Assembly: GCA_963787135.1 (NCBI GenBank)
Contig: CAWBBW010000042.1
Location: 186,001-250,000, forward strand
Length of the DNA stretch: 64,000 bases
From: Roseiarcus sp963787135
GTDB taxonomy: Bacteria > Pseudomonadota > Alphaproteobacteria > Rhizobiales > Beijerinckiaceae
Reading direction: 5' to 3'
The notes beneath the pieces were generated by a model that ran no database searches, was not told the origin of the DNA, and saw only the letters and a program-made list of their open reading frames with translations. Position 1 is the first letter of the stretch; each line of letters begins with the position of its first letter. The position numbers were made by a program, and so were the translations under genes. This document shows positions 53,038-61,941 of the stretch, piece after piece.

Positions 53038-53526
53038 ATGACGATCAAAGTCGGCGAACGCCTCCCCAACGCGGCGGTCCGCCAGGTGACGGCGGACGGC
53101 CCGAAGCCGGTCCAGACGAAGGATTATTTCGCCGGCAGGACGGTCGTGCTGTTCGGCCTGCCTGGCGCGTTCACCCCGACCTGCCACAAGAACCACCTGC
53201 CGGGATTCATTGTCGGCGAAGCCGCGTTCAAGGCCAAGGGCGTCGACGCCATCGCCATGACCTCGGTCAACGACCACCATGTGCTCTCGGCCTGGTCGGA
53301 GGCGACCGGCGCCAAGGGCCATATCGATTTCCTCGCCGACGGCAACGGCGAGTTCGCCAAGGCGCTCGGCCTCGATCTCGATCTCTCGGCCGGCGGCCTC
53401 GGCCTGCGCTCCAAGCGCTATTCGATGCTCGTCGTCGACGGGGTCGTCAAGGAGCTCAACGTCGAGCCGGAGACCGGCAAGGCGGACGTCTCGGGCGCGG
53501 AACATCTTTTGGGGCAGATAGGGTAA
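53038..53526 (+). CDS. Peroxiredoxin, Prx5 type
   Basis: 162 residues. Thiol peroxidase with peroxidatic Cys in GAFTPTCHKNHLPGF (about residue 48) and the Prx5-type RYSMLVVDGVVKELNVE end. No clear resolving Cys, so it probably relies on glutathione/glutaredoxin. ATG 53038 follows GAGAGGAGAGCC; the longer frame from 52906 is not homologous. Confidence 0.95.
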   Translation: MTIKVGERLPNAAVRQVTADGPKPVQTKDYFAGRTVVLFGLPGAFTPTCHKNHLPGFIVGEAAFKAKGVDAIAMTSVNDHHVLSAWSEATGAKGHIDFLADGNGEFAKALGLDLDLSAGGLGLRSKRYSMLVVDGVVKELNVEPETGKADVSGAEHLLGQIG

Positions 53527-53542
53527 CGGCCCAAGCGCTTTT

Positions 53543-53690
53543 GCCTGCGCCTCCACCACGCTGTGCGTGGTCTCCTCCCCCACTTTGCGTCCACTTTGTT
53601 GGGAGGAAATGCGCCGTGGCCTTATCCTCCCCTGCGCCGGCAAAGCGCGGGGGAGGGACCGCCACGCGTTAGCGCGGTGGTGGGGGCGCG
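53543..53690. repeat. Inverted pair of dispersed repeat units
   Basis: 53543-53588 read on the minus strand and 53625-53690 on the plus strand are two copies of the unit seen at 24341-24405 (CAAAG..GGGGGAGG..ACC..CACGC..AGCG..GGTGG). Facing each other they can form a long imperfect stem, downstream of the peroxiredoxin gene and the convergent membrane-protein gene. Confidence 0.75.
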
Positions 53691-53692
53691 CG

Positions 53693-54184
53693 CTACCGTA
53701 ATATCTCGATCATCAATATCCAGGCGTTGAGCACGACGGCGACGATGGCAGCGATGTCGCCGATGGCGAGCCAGTCGAGCCCGCTGCGTGCGCCTGCGAT
53801 CACGAGCGCGGCGCCGATGACAATCAAGAGGCCGAGGCCCGCGCTCGCCGCAAACCGCACGATCCGCTCGACCGCCGTCACCTCCTTCCGGAAGCTCCAG
53901 GACCGTAGCTGGATTACGATCGGCGCAAGAAGCATCACGAGGCCGGTCGCGAGAATCGCCGCTCCAAGGAGCGTCGGGCTTTGCTCGGGCATGAGGATGA
54001 GGCCCGTCGCCGTGATCGCGCCGACGGGCCCGATCAGCGCCTCGGCGGCCCGGCTTGGCAGCCACGCAAATTCGAGGATGCGCGCGAGGTTGATCGAGAT
54101 CGCGACCACGACGAAGCCGGTGAGCGCAGCGAGCGCGCCGAGTTCGGCGGTGAAAAAATTGGACCATTCGGGCGTGAGCGGCAT
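53693..54184 (-). CDS. Small membrane protein of unknown function
   Basis: 163 residues, four membrane helices (about 12-32, 48-68, 72-92, 112-160). The start WSNFFTAELGALAALTGFVV resembles a family of small alphaproteobacterial membrane proteins without known role. It is 30 bp downstream of the beta-propeller gene on the same strand and may be cotranscribed. Confidence 0.75.
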   Translation of the reverse strand: MPLTPEWSNFFTAELGALAALTGFVVVAISINLARILEFAWLPSRAAEALIGPVGAITATGLILMPEQSPTLLGAAILATGLVMLLAPIVIQLRSWSFRKEVTAVERIVRFAASAGLGLLIVIGAALVIAGARSGLDWLAIGDIAAIVAVVLNAWILMIEILR

Positions 54185-54214
54185 GGCCGGGACTTCGTGG
54201 ACGGCGGGGCGCCG

Positions 54215-55516
54215 CTACCGCATGTTGCCCGTATGGCCGAGCGAATAGCGGCCCGGCTGCGGCCACACGGTGAGGCCGTGCGGCATGCCGCCGACGGGGA
54301 TGGTCTTGACCGAGCCGTCATCGGTGTTGAAGGCGTAGATCACACCGTCGTAGCGGCCCGAGAGCCACAGCCATTTGCCGTCGGCGCTTAGATTGCCCAT
54401 GTCGGGGCTTCCCCCTCCCGGAATTGTCCAGGTGGCGACGACTTTGCGCGTGGCGAAGTCGAGCACCGAGACGCTGCCCTGGCCGTTTTTGACGCCGGCG
54501 AGGTTGTGCGTGCCGCGATTGGTGACATAGAGCTTCGTTCCGTCGCGGCTCGGATAGAGGCCGTGCGCGCCGACGCCGGTCGGAATGAATCCGAGCTCGC
54601 CGAAAATATTGCCGTCGATGACGACAAGCCCGTCCCTGAGCATGTCGGCGACGAAGAAAGCCGAGCCGTCAGGCGCGACGCGGATGTCCTGCGGGATATG
54701 GCCGGGCGAGAGATAGAGCGTTTCGACGAGCGCGTGATGGACGAGATCGATCTTGGCGAGCGCGTTGTCGTATTCGCAGGTGAAGATCGCGTAGGAGCCG
54801 TCGGGCGAGAAATCGGCGTGGTTGATTCCCGAACATTTCGGCGTGTCGATGTAGCCTTGCAGCGCCATCGTGTGCGGATCGCGGAACTCGAGCCGCCGCA
54901 TCGCTTCGGCCACCAGGATCGCCGACTTGCCGTCGGGGGTGAAATACATGTTGTAGGAATCGGGCACCTCGATCGCCGCGCCGGGCTTGCCGGTCCTCGG
55001 GTCGATCGGCATGACGTCGGCATGGCCGCCGCCATAGCTGATGTCGCCGGAAACCCACAGCGTCTGCAAATCCCAGGACGGCACGATATGTTCGGGGCTG
55101 CGAATGGCGTCGAGACTCTCGATCACCTTGAAAGTCTCGGGGTCGATCACGTCGACCTTGCCGGTGGTGAGATTGGGCGAATAGACGCGCGACAATTGTC
55201 CTGCGACCGCGGGGCTGAACATGCCGGCGCCCGCCCCCGCATAGACGTTCTTCGGATCGACCGGCGCGGGCATCGACATATTGGCTGCGGGCAGATCCAT
55301 CGGCTTCTCGGGGCCGAGCTGATAGGCGGCAAGCGCGATGAAATCGCTCTCGGCGCGGCCATGCTCGACCGCGCCGCGGCAGAAGGCGGCGCATTGGCCG
55401 GCGTCGGTGCAGAGGGTCGGAATGGTGAAGGACTGGCCCGAATCAGCGCCGATCGACCCCGTCAAAGCCAGCGCTGCAACGCCGATCCACCCGCGTAAAC
55501 GCACTTGCTTGCCCAC
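54215..55516 (-). CDS. Exported YVTN-type beta-propeller protein
   Basis: 433 residues. N-terminal signal-like helix (GWIGVAALALTGSIGA), a Cys-containing segment (LCTDAGQCAAFC), then repeated propeller strands: RVYSPNLTTGKVDVIDPETF, NHADFSPDGSYAIFTCEYDN, HGLYPSRDGTKLYVTNRGTH and DMGNLSADGKWLWLSGRYDG. YncE-like proteins bind ligands or quinoprotein partners in the periplasm; no enzymatic motif is visible. Confidence 0.88.
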   Translation of the reverse strand: MGKQVRLRGWIGVAALALTGSIGADSGQSFTIPTLCTDAGQCAAFCRGAVEHGRAESDFIALAAYQLGPEKPMDLPAANMSMPAPVDPKNVYAGAGAGMFSPAVAGQLSRVYSPNLTTGKVDVIDPETFKVIESLDAIRSPEHIVPSWDLQTLWVSGDISYGGGHADVMPIDPRTGKPGAAIEVPDSYNMYFTPDGKSAILVAEAMRRLEFRDPHTMALQGYIDTPKCSGINHADFSPDGSYAIFTCEYDNALAKIDLVHHALVETLYLSPGHIPQDIRVAPDGSAFFVADMLRDGLVVIDGNIFGELGFIPTGVGAHGLYPSRDGTKLYVTNRGTHNLAGVKNGQGSVSVLDFATRKVVATWTIPGGGSPDMGNLSADGKWLWLSGRYDGVIYAFNTDDGSVKTIPVGGMPHGLTVWPQPGRYSLGHTGNMR

Positions 55517-55683
55517 CTCAATCGCCGTCAGGCCGATTCCCGGACGGAAGCCAGCCTGGCACTTACATGCGCTATGAAACCTGACGGATCAATGAACGGG
55601 CTCTCCGCCCGCGCCTCCCGAAAGCCCGGCAATATGGTATGGTCCCCCGCCGCGAGCCTTCCAGCTCCCTTTCGAAGCCGCCG

Positions 55684-55998
55684 ATGACCGAACCTGAAAA
55701 TCTCGTTCTGACAATTCTCCGCGAAGTGCGCAGCGACATTTCGCGCATCCAGGAAACGATGGCCACCAAAGCGGACGTCGCCGAAGTCCGCTCGGAAATG
55801 AACTCCCTGCGCGCCGATGTCGCCTCCGATTTCGCCAGCCTCGAAAAGCGGCTGTCCGATCAGATCTCGGGGCTTCGGCGGGCGGTCATGGAATATCATT
55901 CGTCGGCGATCGGCCATGGCGTGCTGATCTCGGAATTCGAGGAACGGCTTCGGCGCGTCGAGCAGCATCTGAACCTTCCGCCCTCCGAGACGCACTGA
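55684..55998 (+). CDS. Small coiled-coil protein
   Basis: 104 residues, almost wholly helical with heptad character (VLTILREVRSDISRIQETMA, VRSEMNSLRADVASDFASLE, EFEERLRRVEQHLNLPPSE). Not assigned to a function; such proteins are frequent in Hyphomicrobiales. ATG 55684. Divergent from the propeller gene and 84 bp before polA. Confidence 0.7.
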   Translation: MTEPENLVLTILREVRSDISRIQETMATKADVAEVRSEMNSLRADVASDFASLEKRLSDQISGLRRAVMEYHSSAIGHGVLISEFEERLRRVEQHLNLPPSETH

Positions 55999-56082
55999 CC
56001 GCGCCGGGTCCGCCAGTCCTCTGCTCTCGCTCCGCCTTCGTGCCGTTGGCGCCCGCGCTTCCGATCGCCTAGTCTTCAGTCC

Positions 56083-59000
56083 ATGACCCAGCCCCACCGT
56101 CCGGTCGGCCCCGGCGACCACGTCTTCCTGGTCGACGGCTCGTCCTTCATCTTCCGCGCCTATTACCAGTCGATCCGGCAGGATCAGAAGTACAATTATC
56201 GTTCGGACCGGCTGCCGATCGGCGCCGTGCGTCTGTTTTCGACCAAACTGCTGCAGTTCGTTCGCGAGGGCGCCGCCGGAATCAAGCCCACGCATCTGGC
56301 GATGATCTTTGACAAGACGGAGAACTCGTTTCGCCGCGATTTGTACCCCGCGTACAAGAGCCAGCGTAAGGACCCTCCCGACGATCTCGTTCCCCAGTTT
56401 CCGCTCATGCGCGCAACCGTCCGCGCCTTCGGCATGATCCCGATCGAGCAGGGACGATATGAAGCGGACGACCTGATCGCGACCTATGCCCGTCAGGCGC
56501 GCGAGCGGGGCGCCGACGTCCTGATTATTTCGGCCGACAAGGACCTCATGCAGCTCATCGAGCCGGGCGTCGCGATGTACGATCCGGCATCGGGTGAAGC
56601 GGGCGCGAAAGGTTCCCGCGAGGAGCGGAAGATCGGCTTCGCCGAGGTGGTGGAATATTTCGGCGTCGGTCCCGACAAGGTGATCGACATCCAGGCGCTG
56701 GCGGGCAATTCGACAGACAACGTGCCCGGCGGCCCGGGCATAGGCGTCAAGACGGCGGCGGAACTCATTAATGCTTACGGCGATCTCGAAACGCTGCTCG
56801 CCCGCGCCGCCGAGATCAAGCAGCCGAAGCGCCGCGAGGCCCTGACCGCCCCGGAGAACGTCGAGCGCATCCGCGTCTCGAAGCAGCTGGTGACTCTGGT
56901 GCGCGATGTCGCCGTCGAGACGCCGCTTGACGATCTCGTCCTGCCGAATCTCGACGGCAAGGAGCTGGCCGCCTTCTTCAAGGCTATGGAGCTGACGACG
57001 ATCACCCGCCGGGTCGGCGAGATTTGCGGCCTCGACGTCTCCGCGATCGAGCCCGATCCTCGCTTCGTTGGCCCGGCGGGATGGCAGGGACGCGAGGGTG
57101 AGGCGGCGCTTGCGCGGGAGCAGGAGGCGGCGGCCGCCACGCCCGCGCCTTCGCCCGCGACCCCGTCCGTTGCGCCCGGCGCCGCGACGCCGGCGGATCT
57201 TGTCCGGGCGCGACTGAGCGAAGCGAAGGCGCCGATCGACCGGACGGGTTACGAGACGGTGCGAAGCCCCGACCAGCTTCAATCCTGGATCGCTCGCGCC
57301 AACGAGGCAGGCCATGTCGCTTTCGATGTGCAGACGTCCTCGGCCGACGCGCTGCAGGCCGATCTCGTCGGCGTGTCGCTATCGACCAATCCCGGGGAAG
57401 CCTGCTACATCCCGATTGGACATCGGGTCGGCGCGGACGATCTCTTCGGCGGCGGCGGCCTTGTCCCGGACCAGATCCGGGAGGAGGACGCGCTCGCGCT
57501 CTTAAAGCCGCTGATGGAGGCGCCGGGCGTCCTCAAGATCGGCCACGACGTGAAGTTCGGCATGCAGGTCTTCGGCCATCGCGGCGTGACGATGGCGCCG
57601 GTCGACGACACGATGTTGATCTCCTACGCGCTCGACGGAGGGCTGGCGGGCGTTCACGGCCTTGACGAACTGGCGGAGAAAACCCTCGGCCACAAGCCGA
57701 TCGCGCTGAACGAGGTCACAGGCTCGGGCCGCAACTTCGTCGGCTTCGCGCGTGTCGCGACCGACAAGGCGACAGAATATGCGGCCGAGAACGCCGATGT
57801 GGTGCTGCGCCTGTGGCGGGCGTTGAAGCCGCGCCTCCCGGCCGAGCATGTGACGACTGTCTACGAGACGCTCGAGCGGCCGCTCGTCCCGGTGCTGGCG
57901 CGAATGGAGCGGCGCGGCGTCGCCATCGACCGCGACATGCTGTCGAGGCTCGCAGGCGATTTCGCGCAAACCATGGCGCGGCTCGAGGACGAGATCGCCA
58001 AAATGGTCGGCGCGCCGTTCAATCCGGGGTCGCCGAAGCAGCTCGGCGACATCCTGTTCGGCAAGATGGGATTGCCCGGCGGAAAGCGGACGGCGACCGG
58101 CGCCTGGTCGACTACGGCGAGCGTGCTCGAAGACCTCGCTGCCGAGGGCCACCAGTTGCCGGGGCTCATTCTCGAATGGCGCCAGGTCTCGAAGCTCAAA
58201 TCGACCTATGCCGACGCGCTGCCAGGATATGTCAACCCGCAAACGGGGCGCGTGCATACGTCTTACGCCCTCGCCGCCACGACGACCGGACGCCTGTCGT
58301 CGTCGGAGCCCAATCTGCAGAACATTCCGGTGCGCACGGAGGAGGGGCGCAAAATCCGCCGCGCTTTCGTGGCGCCGCGCGGCCACAAGCTGATCTCGGC
58401 CGACTACAGCCAGATCGAGCTCCGCCTGCTCGCGCACGTGGCCGACATCCCTGCGCTCAAAAACGCGTTCGCCGAGGGCCTCGACATTCACGCCATGACC
58501 GCCTCGGAAATGTTCGGGGTTCCGATCGCGGGCATGCCGGGCGAAATCCGGCGCCGGGCCAAGGCGATCAACTTCGGCATCATCTACGGCATCTCGGCGT
58601 TCGGCCTCGCCAACCAGCTCAGCATCCCGCGCGAGGAGGCGGGCGCGTATATCCGCAAATATTTCGAGCGCTTTCCCGGCATTCGCGCCTACATGGACGC
58701 CACCAAGGCGATGGCGCGCGCCAAGGGCTACGTGACCACGATCTTCGGCCGCAAGTGCCACTATCCGCGCATCAACGCCTCCAACGTCTCCGAGCGCGCC
58801 TTCAACGAGCGCGCGGCGATCAACGCGCCGCTGCAGGGCTCGGCCGCCGACATCATCCGCCGCGCCATGGCGCGCATGGACGACGCGCTGGCGCGCGCGG
58901 GCTTAAGCGCGCGCATGCTGCTCACGGTCCACGACGAACTGGTGTTCGAGGCGCCGGACGAGGAGATCGAGGCGACGCTGCCGGTGGTGGCGAAAGTGAT

Positions 59001-59088
59001 GATTCAGGCGCCGGAGCCGGCGATCAGGCTGCATGTGCCGCTTCAGGTCGAAGCGCGCGCAGCGCAGAACTGGGAGGAGGCGCATTGA
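56083..59088 (+). CDS. polA: DNA polymerase I with degenerate 3'-5' exonuclease site
   Basis: 1001 residues. 5' nuclease domain (1-310) with intact acids (FLVDGSS, IFDKTENSFRR, EADDLIATYA, ISADKDLMQL). An Ala/Pro linker (about 345-370) follows. In the exonuclease domain (about 390-600) the catalytic positions are changed: DVQ at 415-417 (Asp-x-Glu normally), Gly493 in HDVKFGMQ (Asp normally) and Asn570 in YAAENADV (Asp normally). The polymerase domain is intact: SADYSQIELRLLAHV (A), RRRAKAINFGIIYGIS (B), LLTVHDELVFEAP (C). It should replicate and repair without its own proofreading. ATG 56083. Confidence 0.95.
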   Translation: MTQPHRPVGPGDHVFLVDGSSFIFRAYYQSIRQDQKYNYRSDRLPIGAVRLFSTKLLQFVREGAAGIKPTHLAMIFDKTENSFRRDLYPAYKSQRKDPPDDLVPQFPLMRATVRAFGMIPIEQGRYEADDLIATYARQARERGADVLIISADKDLMQLIEPGVAMYDPASGEAGAKGSREERKIGFAEVVEYFGVGPDKVIDIQALAGNSTDNVPGGPGIGVKTAAELINAYGDLETLLARAAEIKQPKRREALTAPENVERIRVSKQLVTLVRDVAVETPLDDLVLPNLDGKELAAFFKAMELTTITRRVGEICGLDVSAIEPDPRFVGPAGWQGREGEAALAREQEAAAATPAPSPATPSVAPGAATPADLVRARLSEAKAPIDRTGYETVRSPDQLQSWIARANEAGHVAFDVQTSSADALQADLVGVSLSTNPGEACYIPIGHRVGADDLFGGGGLVPDQIREEDALALLKPLMEAPGVLKIGHDVKFGMQVFGHRGVTMAPVDDTMLISYALDGGLAGVHGLDELAEKTLGHKPIALNEVTGSGRNFVGFARVATDKATEYAAENADVVLRLWRALKPRLPAEHVTTVYETLERPLVPVLARMERRGVAIDRDMLSRLAGDFAQTMARLEDEIAKMVGAPFNPGSPKQLGDILFGKMGLPGGKRTATGAWSTTASVLEDLAAEGHQLPGLILEWRQVSKLKSTYADALPGYVNPQTGRVHTSYALAATTTGRLSSSEPNLQNIPVRTEEGRKIRRAFVAPRGHKLISADYSQIELRLLAHVADIPALKNAFAEGLDIHAMTASEMFGVPIAGMPGEIRRRAKAINFGIIYGISAFGLANQLSIPREEAGAYIRKYFERFPGIRAYMDATKAMARAKGYVTTIFGRKCHYPRINASNVSERAFNERAAINAPLQGSAADIIRRAMARMDDALARAGLSARMLLTVHDELVFEAPDEEIEATLPVVAKVMIQAPEPAIRLHVPLQVEARAAQNWEEAH

Positions 59089-59109
59089 GGCATTCGACCG
59101 CCGGCGCCG

Positions 59110-59216
59110 CCGTCATCGCGATCCCGACCGCAGCGCGGGGGAAGCAGTCCAGTCGCCGCCGCCTCATCCCGACGAACCCTTGGATTGCTTCGTCGCTGCG
59201 CTCCTCGCAATGACGG
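59110..59216. repeat. MITE/BIME-like inverted element between polA and zapE
   Basis: Left arm from 59110 (CCGTCATCGCGATCC..GAAGCAGTCCAG) and right arm to 59216, whose reverse complement reads CCGTCATTGCGAGGAGCGCA..GAAGCAATCCAAGG. The arms are imperfect inverted repeats. The right-arm sequence is a well-known dispersed element in proteobacterial genomes. It contains an ATG (59210) in frame with zapE. Confidence 0.75.
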
Positions 59217-59251
59217 CTTTTGACAGCTCTTCCCGAAGTGACGGCTTTCGC

Positions 59252-60424
59252 GTGACCTCCATCCCGGAGCGATACCGCGCGCTCGTTCACGATCATCGCT
59301 TCGAATTCGACCCTGCGCAGGCGAGCCTCGCCGACACGCTCGAGGCGCTGCGCCTCAGGCTCAAGGGCTATCGCGCCGAGGATAAGCGGCCGAGCGCCTT
59401 CGCCCGATTCGTGGGGCTGAAGCCGGCCGAGCCGCCGCGCGGCCTCTATGTCTATGGCGCGGTCGGGCGCGGCAAGACGATGCTGATGGATCTCTTCTTC
59501 GAGGCGGTCGAGGTCGGCGCCAAGCGGCGCGCGCATTTCCACGGCTTCATGGCCGATGTGCACGCCCGCCTGCATCGATGGCGTCAGGCGCGCAAGAGGG
59601 GCGAAGTCGTCGGCGAAGACCCGATCGGCCCGGTCGCCGCGGAGCTCGCGCGCGAGGCTTCCCTTCTCTGCTTCGACGAGTTCGCGGTGCGCGACATCGC
59701 CGACGCGATGATCCTGGGCAGGTTGTTCACGGCCCTGTTCGAAGCCGGCGTCGTCGTCGTCGCGACGTCGAACGTGGCGCCGGACGACCTCTACAAGGAC
59801 GGGCTCAATCGCGCGCTCTTTCTGCCGTTCCTCGGGCTGCTGCGCGAGCGGCTCGACATTGTCGAGCTCGACGCGAGGACGGACTACCGGCTGGAAAAGC
59901 TCGTCCGCGCGCCGGTCTATTACACGCCGCTTGGGCCGAAGGCTGACGGCGCGCTCGACGCCGCCTTCCTCGCTCTGACCGGCCATAAGCGCGGCGAGCC
60001 GGTCGAGATCGAGCTGCTCGGCCGCCGTCTTGACGTGCCGCAAGCGGCCGGCGGCGTTGCGCGCTTCGACTTCGACGACCTGTGCAGGCGCCCCCTCGGC
60101 TCGGCCGACTATCTCGAAATCGCCGACAAATTCCACACCGTCCTCATCGACCGAATCCCGGTCATAGGCGCCAGCGAACGCAACGAGGCCAAGCGCTTCA
60201 TCAATCTTGTCGACACGCTCTACGACATGCGGGTCAAGCTCGTCGTATCCGCGGCGGCCGAGCCCGAGGCGCTGTTCGCCGGCGCCGACGGGGCGGAGGC
60301 ATTCGAATTCGCCCGCACCGCCTCGCGCCTCGTCGAGATGCGCTCGGCCGACTATCTCGGGCTACCCCACGGCCGCGAGACAGGGTCACGTACGGGCGAT
60401 CTCGGCGGCATCGCCGAGACCTGA
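59252..60424 (+). CDS. zapE: AFG1-like ATPase, ZapE-type cell division protein
   Basis: 390 residues. AAA-type ATPase with Walker A YVYGAVGRGKTMLMDLFFEA (about 70), Walker B LLCFDEFAVRDIADAM and sensor VVVATSNVAPDDLYKDG; typical end RLVEMRSADYLGL. In E. coli ZapE acts at the constricting Z-ring; mitochondrial AFG1 aids complex IV turnover. GTG 59252 (SIPERYRALV follows) is preferred because the in-frame ATG 59210 lies inside a dispersed repeat. Confidence 0.9.
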   Translation: MTSIPERYRALVHDHRFEFDPAQASLADTLEALRLRLKGYRAEDKRPSAFARFVGLKPAEPPRGLYVYGAVGRGKTMLMDLFFEAVEVGAKRRAHFHGFMADVHARLHRWRQARKRGEVVGEDPIGPVAAELAREASLLCFDEFAVRDIADAMILGRLFTALFEAGVVVVATSNVAPDDLYKDGLNRALFLPFLGLLRERLDIVELDARTDYRLEKLVRAPVYYTPLGPKADGALDAAFLALTGHKRGEPVEIELLGRRLDVPQAAGGVARFDFDDLCRRPLGSADYLEIADKFHTVLIDRIPVIGASERNEAKRFINLVDTLYDMRVKLVVSAAAEPEALFAGADGAEAFEFARTASRLVEMRSADYLGLPHGRETGSRTGDLGGIAET

Positions 60425-61033
60425 ATGCCGACCGCCCCGCCGCCCGAAACTAACGAAGCACGTCTCGTCGACATCGCGAGGGCGCATGTGCGCAAGTTCG
60501 GGCATGCGCGAACGACGGTCGTCGGCGTCGCCGCCGACGCGGGCATGACCCACGCCAACGTCTACCGCTACTTTCCGTCGAAGTCGGCGCTCCTGGACGA
60601 GGTGGTGGCGAGCGGGCTGAGGCCGCTCGAAGCCCGCTTGCGCGACGCGGCCGATGGCGCCGATCCGGCGCACGACAAGCTCGAGCGCATGCTGATCGCC
60701 ATTCACCGCGACTATCGCGCCAAGCTCGACGACGACCCCGCCGTGTTCGACCTCCTGATCGAGGCGCTCGCCAAAAACCGCCCCAGCGCGCGCAAGCACC
60801 GCGCGCGGGTGCAGTCGGAGATGCAGCGCGTGCTGGAGGAAGGCGTTGCGTCTGGCGCTTTCTCGATGACCGACCGGCGCCGCGCGATGTCGCTGATCTT
60901 CGACGCCGCGCATCGCTTCATCCATCCTGTCGCGTTGCGTCTCGACCGGGACGCCCCCGCCGGCGCGATCGCGACCCGCTTCGAGGCGGTTCTGGCGATG
61001 ATGCTGCGGGCGCTGAGGACGGGGCGGCTGTGA
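60425..61033 (+). CDS. TetR-family regulator
   Basis: 202 residues. N-terminal TetR helix-turn-helix (VDIARAHVRKFGHARTTVVG, AGMTHANVYRYFPSKSALLD) and a helical ligand domain with a C-terminal TetR_C-like HRFIHPVALRLDRDAP. ATG directly follows the zapE stop, so the two are cotranscribed. Target unknown; the convergent PhnD/desaturase pair is a neighbour but no shared operator was found. Confidence 0.9.
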   Translation: MPTAPPPETNEARLVDIARAHVRKFGHARTTVVGVAADAGMTHANVYRYFPSKSALLDEVVASGLRPLEARLRDAADGADPAHDKLERMLIAIHRDYRAKLDDDPAVFDLLIEALAKNRPSARKHRARVQSEMQRVLEEGVASGAFSMTDRRRAMSLIFDAAHRFIHPVALRLDRDAPAGAIATRFEAVLAMMLRALRTGRL

Positions 61034-61125
61034 GACGCGGGCGCCTTGTGGCCGCGGTCCGTGACCGTGGCTCGGTGAGCAATGAGGCGCTTCGCGCCGA
61101 CCGCGATCGACGAGTGCGGCTGCAG

Positions 61126-61941
61126 TCACACGAGCGTAGGGTAGCCTGCTGCCTCAGCCTCGCGCTCGATCTCGAGCACCCGCTCATAGTCTTCCGGAGT
61201 CGTCACGCGAGCGCCCTTGAGGCCAAGCGCCGTACGGGCTGCGGAGAGGTCCGGATCGGCCAGGGTGTCAAACAGGGCCTCGCGCGCCGCTTCGAGCGTC
61301 GCCTCCGGCAGGCGAGCGCTCAGGATGAAAGGCAGGCCAGGCGACAGCGGGCTCTCGGCGACGACCGCGACGCGGTCGATAAGGTCGGGACGGAGCCGTT
61401 TCACCAGCGCGTAGCTCACGCAATCGATTGCCGCGAGGTCTGCGAGACCGCCGGCGACCGCCTCGAGGCTCGCGCGATGCGAGCCGGTCGTTAGGACTGC
61501 GCCGAAAAAGGTCCGTCCGCCTGACACGGGCGCGATCGTCGCGCGAAACAGGTTCATGCCGCTGTTGCTGTCGGAGCTATTGAGCGCCGCCACGCCCCCG
61601 CGAAAGCCTTCGAGGCCGCGGCGCGGATCGTCCGCACGGCCGACGACAAAGCTCCGGTGCTGAGTGCCTTCGCAGCCGGGAAAGGCGTATTCCGGGGTCG
61701 CAATCAGCCTGACGGCGTCGTGCAGGTCCTTGGCGTAGGGGTAGCCGCAAGTCTGGCCGAAGACGAGGCTTGGGCTCAGCCATTGCGCCGCGAGATCGCC
61801 GCCGCGCGTCAGTTTCGCCGGCGCTGCGACATCTCGCCTGCGCAGGCCGGCGGCGATTCTCCCCCAGATCGCGTCTGTGGCTTGCGCGACCCCCGGATCG
61901 TCGTACATCGGCAGCGCCGCGATCAGGGCGCCGGCGGTCAT
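61126..61941 (-). CDS. PhnD-like substrate-binding-fold protein without signal peptide
   Basis: 271 residues of the PhnD/transferrin-like periplasmic binding family (GQTCGYPYAKDLHDAVRLIA, RGGVAALNSSDSNSGMNLFR, TGSHRASLEAVAGGLADLAA). There is no hydrophobic leader, and no transporter genes are adjacent, so it is probably cytoplasmic. ATG 61941 overlaps the desaturase stop (ATGA), indicating coupling. Its role may be ligand sensing for, or with, the desaturase; this is inference. Confidence 0.8.
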   Translation of the reverse strand: MTAGALIAALPMYDDPGVAQATDAIWGRIAAGLRRRDVAAPAKLTRGGDLAAQWLSPSLVFGQTCGYPYAKDLHDAVRLIATPEYAFPGCEGTQHRSFVVGRADDPRRGLEGFRGGVAALNSSDSNSGMNLFRATIAPVSGGRTFFGAVLTTGSHRASLEAVAGGLADLAAIDCVSYALVKRLRPDLIDRVAVVAESPLSPGLPFILSARLPEATLEAAREALFDTLADPDLSAARTALGLKGARVTTPEDYERVLEIEREAEAAGYPTLV

